The notes: generated by a model not told the origin, from the letters alone. Numbered from the stretch's first letter, positions 11,095 through 20,810 are shown. The stretch: DNA of 64,000 nt from Allochromatium vinosum DSM 180 (GCF_000025485.1 NC_013851.1:2585501-2649500), one strand, 5' to 3'. Numbers and translations: made by a program.

Positions 11095-13521
11095 ATGTCT
11101 TCGATTCGAACTAAGATCTTCATCCTGATCACGGCCATCGGCCTGATATCCCTCGTGATCGGGGTGGCCTATGCCTATTTCAGCGAGGCCACCCTGACCA
11201 ACCGTATCGTCGAGCAGCGTCATGAGCAACTGCTCGGCGCGGTACGCCAGCGCATCGCCAAGAAAGAAGACATCGGCCTGACCAACGCCATCGCCTTCGC
11301 CGCCAACCGTTCCATCATCGAGGCCATGAAACGGGGTGACCGCGATCTGGCCATCGCCACACTGGAGGCGATCGGCAACCTGTATCAAAAAAACAGCAAC
11401 TTCAAGGGCATTCAGATCCATCTCCACACGCGCGACATGCGTTCCTTCGTGCGAAGCTGGAAGCTCGACCAGTTCGGCGACGATCTGACCCGGATCCGCC
11501 CTGGAATCGTCAAGGTCAACACGGAGAAGAAAGCCCTGGTGGCCTTCGAACTCGGCGAGAACGGACTCATGATCCGCGCCATCATGCCCGTGTTCGACGG
11601 CGCCGAATTCGTCGGCACCCTGGAGTTCCTCCAGGGCGTGGGCAGCGTCAGCCGCGACTTCGAGCAGGAAGACAAGTTCTATCTGATGCTGCTCAACGAT
11701 CGCGCCTTGAAGATCGCTAAAAAAGCCGCTAAAAATCAAAAAATTGGTGACTTCGTCGTACTGAACGACAAGTATTTCAGCGAGCCCACCCTCGATTTCG
11801 CGCGCTCGCTCGACTATGCGACCCTGCTCGAACAGGGTTACAGCCGCAATGACCGCTTCTTCGCCAGCCTCCTTCCCGTCACCGACCTCAGCGGCGAGGT
11901 GGTGGCCTACCATGTGGTCGGCGAACCGATCTCGGTTCTGCAAACGCGCCTTGGCGAAGCCTCGACCATCACCCTGTCCTTCCTGGGGCTGATCGTCTTC
12001 ATGATCCTGTTCATGATTCTGGCCCTGTTCTTCGGCATGAACGCCATGATTCTCAAGCCCGTCGCCGAGATCAAGGCCGGTCTGCAGGGCTTTTTCGACT
12101 ATCTCAACCATCTCAGCGACCAGTGCCGGCCGATCGGTTTCGAGAGCCGCGACGAGCTTGGCGAGATGGCCGGTATGATCCGCGAGAATATCGCCCACAC
12201 CCAAGACATGTTCCAGCGCGACCAAGCGCTCATCCGGGAGGTCGAGACGATCGTGGGTCGCGTGACGAGCGGTTTCTATTCCTCGCGGGTCGGCGGGACG
12301 ACCGACAACCACCAGCTCGATGCGCTCAAGACGATCTTCAACGAGATGCTGGAGCGCTCGGAGCGGAATTTCGACAAGATCCTCAGTGCCATCCTGTCCT
12401 TCGCCAGTTCGAACTTCACCAGCCAGCTCGCCGTCGAGGAGCATACCGGCAAGCTCGGCAGCCTCATCAGCTCGATCAACACGCTCGGGGTCAGTATCTC
12501 CGAACTCATGGCCCTGATCCGGCGCACCGGGGATACGCTACAGCAGGGCACCGAACAGCTCTTCGACGCCTCCGGCCAGCTACGTGAGGCCGCCGTGTCC
12601 CAGACCCGCGCCATCACGGTGACCAGCGACACCATCGCCACCATCGCGCGCAACATCGAGGACAGTGACCGACGCATCGCCGAGATGAGCGAGCAGGCGC
12701 AATCCATGCGGACCCTCACTCAGGTCATCGCCGATATCGCCGGTCAAACCAATCTGCTCGCCCTCAACGCCGCCATCGAGGCCGCGCGCGCGGGCGAGCA
12801 TGGACGTGGTTTCGGCGTGGTGGCCGACGAGGTGCGCAAGCTCGCCGAGAAGACCCAGCAGTCACTCGCCGAGATCAGCAACAATGTCGACGTCATGCTG
12901 CGCGTCACCAAGGACGTGCGCGATTCCTCGCGCCGGCAGTTCGAGCAGATCGCCAGTCTCACCACACTCACACAGGATCTGACCACGGCGAACGAAAACA
13001 ATCAGTGTGTCGCCGAAACGATGTTCCAACTCTCGAACCACATCGCCAAGCGGGTCGAGAATCTCGTCAACGTCTCGCAGCAGACCCAGGCCCTCCAACG
13101 CCCGCTCGATCAGGTCTGTGACGTCAAACTGGTGTTCGAGATCAACATGGTGAAACTCGAATACATCCGGATGAAGGATCAGTTGCTGTCGGCCATCACC
13201 TGCGCCGAACCCTTCGACGAGAGACCCTTCCGGCACACACCCATCGATGCCTGGATGACGTCCTCGCGCAACCTGCCCATGACCGGGACTCAGGCCTGGC
13301 GCAATCTTCAGGTGTTGGCGGTCGAACAGAGCCGACTCATCGAGCGCATGTTCGAGCTGCATCGTCAGGACGCGACGTTCGAGTCGATTCGCCCGCTCAT
13401 CAATGAGCTCGAGCTGGGCACTCACAGCCTCTTCGACCTCATCGACAGAGTGAAGACCGAGGAATGCCGGCGGCGTAATCAGCAACTCGAAGAAGCGCTC
13501 GACACAGTAGCGCACGGCTGA
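11095..13521 (+). CDS. Methyl-accepting chemotaxis protein with periplasmic sensor domain
   Basis: Transmembrane chemoreceptor, about 808 residues from the ATG at 11095, preferred because AGGACA lies just upstream; an ATG at 11062 would add eleven residues. TM1 is at about 8-27, followed by a large periplasmic region (about 28-290) with a Cache-like feel ([17 protein letters not shown]), TM2 at about 291-316 and a HAMP region. The MCP hairpin [38 protein letters not shown] lies near residues 550-590. Downstream there is an extra helical domain (about 690-800) whose spacing recalls CZB zinc domains but which lacks the usual His/Cys ligands. No che genes adjoin it. Confidence 0.93.
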   Translation: MSSIRTKIFILITAIGLISLVIGVAYAYFSEATLTNRIVEQRHEQLLGAVRQRIAKKEDIGLTNAIAFAANRSIIEAMKRGDRDLAIATLEAIGNLYQKNSNFKGIQIHLHTRDMRSFVRSWKLDQFGDDLTRIRPGIVKVNTEKKALVAFELGENGLMIRAIMPVFDGAEFVGTLEFLQGVGSVSRDFEQEDKFYLMLLNDRALKIAKKAAKNQKIGDFVVLNDKYFSEPTLDFARSLDYATLLEQGYSRNDRFFASLLPVTDLSGEVVAYHVVGEPISVLQTRLGEASTITLSFLGLIVFMILFMILALFFGMNAMILKPVAEIKAGLQGFFDYLNHLSDQCRPIGFESRDELGEMAGMIRENIAHTQDMFQRDQALIREVETIVGRVTSGFYSSRVGGTTDNHQLDALKTIFNEMLERSERNFDKILSAILSFASSNFTSQLAVEEHTGKLGSLISSINTLGVSISELMALIRRTGDTLQQGTEQLFDASGQLREAAVSQTRAITVTSDTIATIARNIEDSDRRIAEMSEQAQSMRTLTQVIADIAGQTNLLALNAAIEAARAGEHGRGFGVVADEVRKLAEKTQQSLAEISNNVDVMLRVTKDVRDSSRRQFEQIASLTTLTQDLTTANENNQCVAETMFQLSNHIAKRVENLVNVSQQTQALQRPLDQVCDVKLVFEINMVKLEYIRMKDQLLSAITCAEPFDERPFRHTPIDAWMTSSRNLPMTGTQAWRNLQVLAVEQSRLIERMFELHRQDATFESIRPLINELELGTHSLFDLIDRVKTEECRRRNQQLEEALDTVAHG

Positions 13522-13620
13522 GCCAGTTGCGGCCAAGACTTGCTGAACCGCTCCGGTTTCGAATGTGGTAGACTTCCGCCGTTTACAAGGATCGCATTTG
13601 CCATTCCAACGAAGTCCACT

Positions 13621-13839
13621 ATGTCAAAAGACGATGTCATCCAGATGGAAGGCACGGTCACCGAGACCCTGCCGAACACCGTGTTCCGTGTCCAGCTCGA
13701 GAATGGTCACACCGTGACCGCGCACATCTCGGGCAAGATGCGCAAGCACTATATCCGCATCCTCACCGGCGACAAGGTCACGGTCGAGCTGACGCCCTAT
13801 GATCTGACCAAGGGCCGCATCGTCTACCGCGCGCGCTGA
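13621..13839 (+). CDS. infA: Translation initiation factor IF-1
   Basis: 72-residue OB-fold protein that occupies the ribosomal A site during initiation. The sequence [20 protein letters not shown] ... [39 protein letters not shown] is essentially canonical. Start at the ATG at 13621; an upstream in-frame extension of 27 codons is not conserved. It stands alone between the chemoreceptor and the convergent zapE, though infA is commonly near aat as here. Confidence 0.98.
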   Translation: MSKDDVIQMEGTVTETLPNTVFRVQLENGHTVTAHISGKMRKHYIRILTGDKVTVELTPYDLTKGRIVYRAR

Positions 13840-13871
13840 TCGCGATCGCGCGCCGCTCCATTCGAACCGAC

Positions 13872-14969
13872 TCAGCCCGAATCGGCCGACGCCGCCAGAT
13901 AGTCGCGCGACTGCATCTCGATCAGACGGCTGATCAGGCGTTCGTACGCGAACTCGGTAAGACCGCCCGCGTAGAGCCCATCGATCGGCGCCGCCGTCGA
14001 CATCACCAGCTTCACCCGCTGATCATAGAGTTCGTCGATCAGGTGCAGGAAGCGGCGCGCGGCGGCTTCCTGGCGCGGTTCGAGCCTTGGCACGTCCGAG
14101 AGCAGCAGGGTGTGATACTCCTTGGCGATCTCGATGTAATCGGCGGCTGAGCGCGCGGTGCCGCACAGGCTCGCGAAATCGAACCAGATCACGTCCATGC
14201 CGATGCCCTTGACCGGAATCGAGCGATCATTGACCTCGATCGCCGTCGCCGGCTCGACATGCCCGCCGGTCAGGCGTGCGAAATAGTCCGCCAACTGGCG
14301 TTCGCCCGCCGCGCCCGACTCGAACAGCAGCCCGCCCTGCGTCAGGGTCCGCAGCCGATAGTCCACCCCGCCGTCGAGTTCGAAAACCTCCGTGTGCTGC
14401 TCGATGAGCGCGATTGCCGGCAGAAAGGACTGGCGTTGCAGTCCGTTGCGATAGAGTTCGCTCGGTTTGGTATTGGCGGTCGTCACCAGCGTCAGGCCGC
14501 GCGCGAACAGCGCCCGCAGCAATCCGTGCAGGATCATGGCGTCGGTGATGTCTGTCACCAGGAACTCGTCGAGACAGAGCACGCGCGTCTCGGCGCACAG
14601 TCGATCGGCTACGACCTCCAGCGGATCGGGCTGCTTGGGCAGGACCGCAAGCGCGGCATGGATGTCGCGCATGAAGTGATGGAAGTGCAGCCGCCGCTTG
14701 CCGGACAGTTCCAGATCCTCGACGAACCAGTCCATCAGATAGGTCTTGCCGCGCCCGACCCCGCCCCAGAGATAGAGTCCGCGTACCGGCTCGACCGAGG
14801 CGGGTTTGGCCAGGCGCGCCCGCACGCGCCCGAGCCAGCCCGTGGGTTCCGGCCGGGTTGCGCTGTCGTCGCCGAGCAGTCGCTGATGCAGGGCGAGCAG
14901 GCGTTCGCTCGCCTCACGCTGGGCGTTGTCGCGTGGTTGGAAGGTCGTCGATCGCGAAGATTGGGTCAT
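13872..14969 (-). CDS. zapE: Cell division protein ZapE (AFG1-like ATPase)
   Basis: Single AAA+-type ATPase that associates with the divisome under stress or low oxygen in E. coli. 365 residues from the ATG at 14969; an upstream in-frame TTG at 14987 is less likely. Walker A GGVGRGKT at about 69-76 within GLYLWGGVGRGKTYLMDWF; Walker B LCLDEFLVTDITDA; sensor-type ATANTKPSELYRNGLQRQSFLPAI; C-terminal ARRFLHLIDELYDQRVKLV and AYERLISRLIEMQSRDYL. Last gene of a minus-strand group with cbbY-like and aminotransferase genes. Confidence 0.96.
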   Translation of the reverse strand: MTQSSRSTTFQPRDNAQREASERLLALHQRLLGDDSATRPEPTGWLGRVRARLAKPASVEPVRGLYLWGGVGRGKTYLMDWFVEDLELSGKRRLHFHHFMRDIHAALAVLPKQPDPLEVVADRLCAETRVLCLDEFLVTDITDAMILHGLLRALFARGLTLVTTANTKPSELYRNGLQRQSFLPAIALIEQHTEVFELDGGVDYRLRTLTQGGLLFESGAAGERQLADYFARLTGGHVEPATAIEVNDRSIPVKGIGMDVIWFDFASLCGTARSAADYIEIAKEYHTLLLSDVPRLEPRQEAAARRFLHLIDELYDQRVKLVMSTAAPIDGLYAGGLTEFAYERLISRLIEMQSRDYLAASADSG

Positions 14970-14997
14970 GTATTTCGATAGGCTCAAACGATTGGCG

Positions 14998-15021
14998 ATC
15001 GCGGTCCGAGAGGACCGCGAT
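14998..15021 (-). repeat. Perfect 10-bp hairpin between the aminotransferase and zapE
   Basis: ATCGCGGTCC / GGACCGCGAT around a GAGA loop. No T-run follows on either strand, so it is not a classical terminator; it may attenuate or process the transcript between the aminotransferase and zapE. Confidence 0.55.
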
Positions 15022-15038
15022 GCGGGTTGTGTCCGTGC

Positions 15039-16271
15039 TCAGTCTCGCCCCGGCCGCCCGAGATCCGTGAGAAAGTCACCGATCCGTCGCACGCCCTCGT
15101 CGAGCACATCGAAGTCGCGCGTATAGGCCAGCCGGACATGACGATCGCACTCATGCGAACCGAAGTCCTGCCCAGGGGTCAGGGCGACCCCGGCCTCCTC
15201 CAGCAGACGTGTGGCGAAGTCCATCGAGTCTATCTCCAGCCACTCGGGAAGCCGGGCATAGAGATAGAAAGCGCCGTCAGGCGCGCCTGAAAGACCGAAG
15301 CCCAGGTCGCGCAGAGCCGGCAGCAATCGATCGCGTCGTTGCTGGAAGATGACGCGCCGCTGTTCGAGGATGACGGCGGTCTCGGGCGAGAAAGCAGCGA
15401 GCGCGGCATGTTGGGCCGGCGTATTGGCGGCAATGAAGAAGTTCTGTGCCAGACGATCCATGACGGCGACGGCCTCCTCCGGTCCCGCCACCCAGCCGAC
15501 CCGCCAGCCGGTCATGCCGAAGTATTTCGAGAAGCTGTCGATGACATAGAGATCCTCGCCGGCGAGCGCGAGCGCCGTGGTGTCCGGCACGCCATAGGTC
15601 AGGCCGCGATAGATCTCGTCGACGATGAGCGCGGCCCCGCGCGCCCGGCAGATGGCGTGGAGCGCGCGTAGCTCGTCCAGGCTCGTGACCGCGCCGGTCG
15701 GATTGGCCGGCGAGGCCACGACCACCGCGCGCGTGCCGGGCGCCCAGACCGCTTCGAGCCGCTCGGGCGTGAGCCGATAGCCCGTCTCCGGGCCGAGCGG
15801 CACGGCGACCGGCTCGGCGCCCATGAGCCCAAGCATCTGGCGATAACAGGGATAGGACGGATCGCCCAGCATGACCCGGTCGCCCGGCTCCAGGAGCACC
15901 GAGAACACCAGTTGCAGCGCCCCGGACGCGCCGGGCGTGACCAGCACCCGCGCCGGATCGACTTCGACGCCGTGGCGCCGGCCGTAGTGCGCCGCGATCG
16001 CCTGTCGCAGGGCCGGCAGACCGGCCGCCGGAGTGTAGTGGGTCAGGCCGGCGTCGAGCGCCGCCCGGCCGGCGGCGAGGATGGGTTCAGGCGTCGAAAA
16101 ATCCGGCTCACCGACCTCCAGATGCACGATGGAGCGCCCGGCCGCCTCCAGCTCGCGCGCGCGTCCGAGCAGACGCATCACATGGAAAGGCTCGACCCGA
16201 CATGCACGCTCGGCCAGTCGGCTCGTCGGACGCTCCGCCATCGGCTGATCTTTGGTTGCACGCTTTGCCAT
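15039..16271 (-). CDS. Class I/II pyridoxal-phosphate aminotransferase
   Basis: Fold-type I aminotransferase, 410 residues from the ATG at 16271, which overlaps the preceding stop codon (TGATG) and has GGAG 9 bp upstream; an internal ATG at 16241 is the alternative. Key elements: EVGEPDFSTPEP, the glycine loop TPGASGALQLVF, SPANPTGAV with the substrate-binding Asn, the cofactor Asp/Tyr pair in LIVDEIYRGLTY, and the Schiff-base Lys249 in DSFSKYFGMTGWRVGW. The C-terminal Arg is in HVRLAYT. It resembles aspartate- or alanine-type transaminases; the substrate cannot be decided. The reading frame stays open far upstream of this start, through the next gene, but that part is a shadow of the phosphatase gene. 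Confidence 0.93.
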   Translation of the reverse strand: MAKRATKDQPMAERPTSRLAERACRVEPFHVMRLLGRARELEAAGRSIVHLEVGEPDFSTPEPILAAGRAALDAGLTHYTPAAGLPALRQAIAAHYGRRHGVEVDPARVLVTPGASGALQLVFSVLLEPGDRVMLGDPSYPCYRQMLGLMGAEPVAVPLGPETGYRLTPERLEAVWAPGTRAVVVASPANPTGAVTSLDELRALHAICRARGAALIVDEIYRGLTYGVPDTTALALAGEDLYVIDSFSKYFGMTGWRVGWVAGPEEAVAVMDRLAQNFFIAANTPAQHAALAAFSPETAVILEQRRVIFQQRRDRLLPALRDLGFGLSGAPDGAFYLYARLPEWLEIDSMDFATRLLEEAGVALTPGQDFGSHECDRHVRLAYTRDFDVLDEGVRRIGDFLTDLGRPGRD

Positions 16272-17050
16272 CAACCGGCTCCGTGGAGCTGACGATGCAG
16301 CCGATCGAGCGCGGCCAGATCCACCAGCGACCGACCGCCCAGATCCCCGGCCAGCACCCGAGGCGGTGAATCCGGCTCGCCGAGCTGATCGACCACCAGC
16401 GCCGCCGCGCCGAAGTCCTGATCGACCGTATAGTCGTTGACCGTGACCACCAGCGCGCGAATCCCGGCATCGAGCGCCGCACGCGCACCATTGTCCGAAT
16501 CCTCGACGGCCACGCAGTCCTCGGGTTTCAGGTCGAGCCGTTCCAGCGCATAGGTGAAGATATCCGGCGCCGGTTTCTTGTTCGGCACCACGTCGCCCGC
16601 CGCGATGACCTCGAACCAGCCCGAAAGCCCCGGCTCGCCGGCATTCTCCAGCAACGCGACGACGTTTTCGGGCGTGGTCGTGGTCGCGATCGCCAGCCGC
16701 ACCCCGGCCGCGCGTGCCTCGCGCCACAGACGCAACACACCCGGCCGCAGCGGAATCACTCCCTGACGCAAGAGCGCCAGATAGTGCGCGGTCTTGTCGC
16801 GATGCAGCCCGGCGACGAAGGCCTCGACATCCACACCCGGCGCCGGCTCGATCCCGGCACGGTGCATGAAATACCGGATACGCTCCTTGCCGCCGGCCAC
16901 CGCCAGCAGCTCGCCATAGAGTTCGGGGGGCCAATGCCAATCCAGACCGGCCGCCGCGAAGGCGGCATTGAAGGCAGGACGATGGCCATCGCGCTCGGTG
17001 TCGGCGACAGTCCCGTCCACGTCGAAGATGAGAGCCTTGAACCCATGCAT
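16271..17050 (-). CDS. cbbY: HAD phosphatase of the CbbY family (xylulose-1,5-bisphosphate phosphatase type)
   Basis: 259-residue HAD hydrolase. The nucleophile motif FDVDGTVADTERDGHRPAFN, the cap-domain motif YGELLAVAGGKERI, motif II AIATTTTPENV, motif III Lys in NKKPAPDIF and motif IV VAVEDSDNGARAAL are all in place. The TERDGHRPAFN and GGKERI segments are the ones that separate CbbY from general phosphoglycolate phosphatases. CbbY removes xylulose-1,5-bisphosphate, a misfire product that inhibits Rubisco, which suits an autotrophic purple bacterium. It overlaps the aminotransferase gene by a TGATG junction; no cbb genes are nearby. Confidence 0.88.
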   Translation of the reverse strand: MHGFKALIFDVDGTVADTERDGHRPAFNAAFAAAGLDWHWPPELYGELLAVAGGKERIRYFMHRAGIEPAPGVDVEAFVAGLHRDKTAHYLALLRQGVIPLRPGVLRLWREARAAGVRLAIATTTTPENVVALLENAGEPGLSGWFEVIAAGDVVPNKKPAPDIFTYALERLDLKPEDCVAVEDSDNGARAALDAGIRALVVTVNDYTVDQDFGAAALVVDQLGEPDSPPRVLAGDLGGRSLVDLAALDRLHRQLHGAG

Positions 17051-17309
17051 GCCTGTCTGCTCCAGTCCGCTCGTCGCGAGCGCTCGCCATGAACCGAACG
17101 CGCAAGATTACCCAAATCGGCGCGCGCCCGCATCGCTTCCGGGACGCGAAACAGCGAAGATCAGTTGCCCGCCGGTGCGCGATCTGGTACTTAAGCACGC
17201 TTTCTCGGCTCAGACCGCTGGCGGAGGTCGCTTTCGAGCCGCCGGGAGCCACTGAATCCAAACCGCACCCTGACCAGAGAGCCAGCGCGGTCCATGGGAG
17301 GAGCACACG

Positions 17310-17744
17310 ATGACCGAAGAACGTCAACACAACGCTGAGGGCTATTCCTTCGAGCCGTACAAGGCCGGCAGCGACGAGGAATACATGAACCCCGATCAGG
17401 AAGCCCACTTCCGCGAGATCCTGCTCGACTGGAAGCGCTCGCTGATGGAAGAAGTCGACCGCACCGTGCATCACATGCAGGACGAGGCGACCAACTTCCC
17501 CGATCCCAACGACCGCGCGACCCAGGAATCGGAGTTCAGCCTGGAACTGCGCACCCGCGACCGCGAGCGCAAGCTGATCAAGAAGATCGACGAGGCGCTC
17601 GACCGGCTCGACAACCACGACTACGGCTATTGTGAGGCCTGCGGCGTGGAGATCGGCATCCGCCGTCTCGAAGCGCGCCCGACCGCCACGCTCTGCATCG
17701 ACTGCAAGACGCTCGACGAGATCCGCGAGAAACAGCGCGGCTGA
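17310..17744 (+). CDS. dksA: RNA polymerase-binding transcription factor DksA
   Basis: Secondary-channel factor that mediates the stringent response with ppGpp. 144 residues. The coiled-coil tip has the functional DxxDxA motif at 65-70 (DPNDRA), and the zinc finger uses Cys108, Cys111, Cys129 and Cys132 (YCEACG, LCIDC). ATG at 17310 has GGAGGAG upstream. The zinc-bound four-cysteine form is present, unlike DksA2. Followed after 10 bp by gluQ, the same dksA-gluQ order as in E. coli. Confidence 0.98.
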   Translation: MTEERQHNAEGYSFEPYKAGSDEEYMNPDQEAHFREILLDWKRSLMEEVDRTVHHMQDEATNFPDPNDRATQESEFSLELRTRDRERKLIKKIDEALDRLDNHDYGYCEACGVEIGIRRLEARPTATLCIDCKTLDEIREKQRG

Positions 17745-17754
17745 GTCCGCCCGC

Positions 17755-18750
17755 ATGAACGGCGAAGCCCCGTCGGTCGCGTCCGGCTACCGGGGGCGCT
17801 TCGCCCCCTCCCCGACCGGCCCGCTTCATTTCGGTTCACTGCTCGCCGCTGTCGCAAGCTTCGCCGACGCGCGCGCCCACGACGGCGTCTGGCTCCTACG
17901 CATCGAGGATCTGGACCGCCCGCGCGAGGTTCCCGGAGCGGCCGAGGCCATCCAGCGCACACTGCGCGCCTTCGGCTTCGAGTGGGACGAACCTGTGGTC
18001 TTCCAGAGCGCGCGTCTCGACGCCTATGACGCGGCACTCGCGCGTCTGGAGGCGCTGGGGTTGGTCTATGGCTGCGGATGCAGCCGCGCCGAAATCGCCG
18101 CCCGCGCCCGAGCCGGACTGGAAGGACCGATCTATCCCGGCACCTGCCGTGACGGGTTGCCGCCCGGACGCAAGGTACGCAGCCTGCGTCTGCGTACCGC
18201 AACCGATCCCATCGACTTCGAGGATCGCATCCAGGGCCGGCACGGCCACTCGGTCGCCGAGTCGATCGGCGATTTCGTGCTGCGACGCGCCGATGGGCTC
18301 CATGCCTATCAGCTCGCCGTGGTGGTCGATGACGCCTGGCAGGCCGTCACCCATGTGGTGCGCGGCGCCGATCTGCTGCTCTCCACGCCGCGCCAGATCG
18401 AACTGCAAAGAGCGCTGGGGCTGCCCACGCCCATCCATGCGCATGTCCCGCTGGTGCTCGATGATCAGGGACGCAAGCTGAGCAAGTCGCTGGCGGCCGC
18501 CCCCGTCGATGCGGCCGACCCGCTGCCCGCCCTGCGGCTGGCCTGGCATCTGCTCGGACAAGAATCACAGGCCGCCGTCTCGCTGCACGACTTCTGGAGA
18601 CACGCCATTGCCGGCTGGCGCATTGAGCGCGTTCCAGCCGGCTTGAGCGGCTCGCTTCGACCGGGGCCGGGAGCGATGCTCAGGTCGCCGCTATCACCCG
18701 ATTGCGCCCAGTCTCCTTGGCGCGATAGAGACCATCGTCGGCGCGTTTGA
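17755..18750 (+). CDS. gluQ: Glutamyl-Q tRNA(Asp) synthetase
   Basis: Truncated GluRS paralogue that glutamylates the queuosine of tRNA(Asp). 331 residues from the ATG at 17755, longer than the roughly 300 of E. coli. It lacks an anticodon-binding domain. The HIGH-like motif is PSPTGPLHFGSL at about 18-29 and the KMSKS-like motif is KLSKS in DDQGRKLSKSLAA. The zinc-like site is YGCGCSR ... YPGTC. The last 25 or so residues (Arg/Pro-rich) are not family-like and overlap the 3' end of the convergent GGDEF gene by 71 bp, so the tail is probably a read-on to the next available stop. Confidence 0.95.
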   Translation: MNGEAPSVASGYRGRFAPSPTGPLHFGSLLAAVASFADARAHDGVWLLRIEDLDRPREVPGAAEAIQRTLRAFGFEWDEPVVFQSARLDAYDAALARLEALGLVYGCGCSRAEIAARARAGLEGPIYPGTCRDGLPPGRKVRSLRLRTATDPIDFEDRIQGRHGHSVAESIGDFVLRRADGLHAYQLAVVVDDAWQAVTHVVRGADLLLSTPRQIELQRALGLPTPIHAHVPLVLDDQGRKLSKSLAAAPVDAADPLPALRLAWHLLGQESQAAVSLHDFWRHAIAGWRIERVPAGLSGSLRPGPGAMLRSPLSPDCAQSPWRDRDHRRRV

Positions 18751-19633
18751 GCAACTGTTCGGTATCCTCGCCGGGAGCCAGGGCCGCTACGCCGATGCTG
18801 ACGCTGGGCCGGTAATCCGTGTCGAGCGGACGCATCAGATTGACATGGGCGCGCAGACGCTCGGCCACCGAGACGGCCACTTCGAGTTCGGCATCGAACA
18901 TGTAGAGTCCGAACTCCTCGCCACCCAGGCGACCAGGCAAGTCCGAGAGCCGTACCTGGGCGCGCATCAGTTCGGCGAAGGCGACCAATACGCGGTCGCC
19001 GGCCGCGTGCCCGAAGGTATCGTTGACGCGCTTGAAGTGATCCAGGTCCATCATGAGCACGGACAGCGGATGCGAGCGCGTTTGCGCCTGCCGCACCCCA
19101 TGATTCAGGCGCTCCATGAAATAGCGCCGATTGGGCAACTGGGTCAGGGCATCGGTGCGGGCCAGCTGCTCGTTCAAACGATTGGCCTGCTCCAGATCGT
19201 GGTTGGCCTTGCGCAGATCACGCACCAAACGCGACATCTCCAGCGTCAGGTTGCCCATGCGCGCGATGACGTCGTTGTCGTCGGCCCCGGCCCGCTCGCC
19301 GATGAGCAGGGCGTTGTCGCCCAGCGGATAGGCATGGAACAGATAGTTCTCACCGCCCATGACGGTCTTGAAGACCCGAGCCACCGGCTGGCGATGCGGC
19401 AGACCAGGCTCGATATCCGGCTGCTGACTGCCGCTGCCGAGAAAACGCGCCAGCGGTTCGCCGCGCACAGAGGCGAATCCGGCGAAGCGCGACCGGAAGG
19501 CGACGTTGGCGTCCAGGATCAGACCGTCCCGATCCACTTCCACCACGACCAGACGTCCGGAGTCCATGACATACCCGTGCAAGGCGGCGGCCAGCTCCGG
19601 ATGCAGCGAACGATCTTGGGATACCAGGGTCAC
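18680..19633 (-). CDS. Diguanylate cyclase (GGDEF) with N-terminal PAS-like region
   Basis: Makes cyclic di-GMP. 317 residues, no membrane segments. Residues about 20-115 look PAS-like (VVVEVDRDGLILDANVAFR), a coiled coil follows (about 125-158: MSRLVRDLRKANHDLEQANRLNEQLA), then the GGDEF domain from DALTQLPNRRYF. The active-site loop is GGEEF at 237-241, a catalytically competent variant, and the product-inhibition I-site RLSD sits five residues before it (228-231). The ATG overlaps the stop of the upstream cobalamin-binding sensor gene (ATGA), so the cyclase is probably the output of that sensor. Confidence 0.95.
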   Translation of the reverse strand: MTLVSQDRSLHPELAAALHGYVMDSGRLVVVEVDRDGLILDANVAFRSRFAGFASVRGEPLARFLGSGSQQPDIEPGLPHRQPVARVFKTVMGGENYLFHAYPLGDNALLIGERAGADDNDVIARMGNLTLEMSRLVRDLRKANHDLEQANRLNEQLARTDALTQLPNRRYFMERLNHGVRQAQTRSHPLSVLMMDLDHFKRVNDTFGHAAGDRVLVAFAELMRAQVRLSDLPGRLGGEEFGLYMFDAELEVAVSVAERLRAHVNLMRPLDTDYRPSVSIGVAALAPGEDTEQLLKRADDGLYRAKETGRNRVIAAT

Positions 19634-20718
19634 TCGGCCGTCTCCAGTGTACGCGCCCAGTCGACCAGTGCCTCGACGCTTTCGAGAAAGAGATCCGCCC
19701 CAACCGTCTCCGCCAGCGCAGGAGCCAGGAGAAAGGCCTGACCGCCGACCAGGATCGGAGGCGTCTCCGCCCCCAGGGCCGCGCGCAGGGCCGACACGGC
19801 GTGTCGAGCCTCCTGCACGTTGCTGACGAGCGTCACCGACAGCGCGATGAACCTCGGGCGCTCGGCGAGCGCCCTGGCCGCCAGTAACTCGGGCGTGGTG
19901 TCACAGCCCATCAGCGTGACCTCCCAGCCGTCGAGTTCCAGCGTAGTGGTCAGCATCCAGGCGCCCAGCTCATGGAACTCGTTGGCAACGGGCGCGATCA
20001 GCGCGCGTCCCCGGCTCATTGAGGGAAAGGGCTGGTCGTAGTAGAGCGCCGAGAGGATGCAATAGACCATGGCCGTGGTCTGATGCTCCATTTCCACCGA
20101 GAACTCGCCGCTCTCCCAGCGCGCGCCCACTTCCACCATGGCCGGATAGAAGAGCTCGCGCAGCACCTGCGCATAGCTCATCCCGCACTGCATCAGACCG
20201 CGACAATGGCGGATGACCACCGGATAGTCGCCCTGGAAGAGATGTTCCAGGATGAAGTCGTAATCATGCCGCCAGACCTCTGACACCGGCAGGCGCCGGG
20301 CCTGATACTGGCGCGCGCGCTCAATGGAGCGCGGATGGGCGTCGAGCATCCAGCGATATACCGGCAGGATGGCCGCCGCGTCTTCAGGGGGCAACATCTG
20401 GCCGATGACCGCGATCCAGGCTTCCAGTTCGGCGGCGAAGTAGTCGAACGCAATACCCTGATTGTGATAAGCCGAATAGACCCAGGGTAGCGCCTCCTCC
20501 AGCAGACAGGGATCGTTGGCGATGAAGACCTCGACCATGAAAGCGGCATGGTTGCGATGATTGGTGTCCAGGAGTCGCAGCGGATTGCCGCCCAGGAACT
20601 CGCTGAGGCGCGGATGTGCGGCAATCCGCTGGCTGACGGCGACCGCCATCATGTCCTTGCTGGACCGATAGTGTTCAGCGGTGCCGGCTGGAATACACCA
20701 GAGCGAGGCGTTCGACAT
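19630..20718 (-). CDS. Cobalamin-binding sensor protein with CarH-type photoreceptor motifs
   Basis: 362 residues. The N-terminal half (1-150) is helical and not recognised. Residues about 150-225 form a four-helix cap with W201 followed nine residues later by E211-H212, exactly the W-x9-EH signature of the adenosylcobalamin photoreceptor CarH. Residues 236-362 are a Rossmann-like B12-binding domain: the lower-ligand motif is E247-F-H249-E-L-G252, followed by GWEVTLMGCDTTPELL, LSVTLVSN and ILVGGQAF. B12 enzymes use D-x-H-x-x-G; the E variant with W-x9-EH is the light-sensing type. No DNA-binding domain is present; the output is presumably the coupled GGDEF gene. Function as a light sensor is inference. 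Confidence 0.85.
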   Translation of the reverse strand: MSNASLWCIPAGTAEHYRSSKDMMAVAVSQRIAAHPRLSEFLGGNPLRLLDTNHRNHAAFMVEVFIANDPCLLEEALPWVYSAYHNQGIAFDYFAAELEAWIAVIGQMLPPEDAAAILPVYRWMLDAHPRSIERARQYQARRLPVSEVWRHDYDFILEHLFQGDYPVVIRHCRGLMQCGMSYAQVLRELFYPAMVEVGARWESGEFSVEMEHQTTAMVYCILSALYYDQPFPSMSRGRALIAPVANEFHELGAWMLTTTLELDGWEVTLMGCDTTPELLAARALAERPRFIALSVTLVSNVQEARHAVSALRAALGAETPPILVGGQAFLLAPALAETVGADLFLESVEALVDWARTLETAE

Positions 20719-20756
20719 CGCGGTGCCTGATACTGTTCAGCGATGATCCGTCTTGG

Positions 20757-20794
20757 CCCCTCTCCCCACACCGGAGAGCGGTTGGGGAGAGAGG
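20757..20794. repeat. Intergenic inverted repeat after galU
   Basis: CCCCTCTCCCCA and TGGGGAGAGAGG form a long stem with an internal GGAGAG segment. It lies between galU and the B12-sensor gene, both on the minus strand. There is no T-run; this resembles the dispersed CTCTCCCC-type intergenic repeats of proteobacteria and may separate the two transcription units. Confidence 0.5.
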
Positions 20795-20810
20795 CGTCAG
20801 GCGATACGGC

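Noticed and set aside
15039-17756. A single 905-codon reading frame on the minus strand
   Set aside because: It joins the aminotransferase to upstream sequence that is the antisense of dksA and a shifted frame of the cbbY gene. Only the part from 16271 is a real gene.
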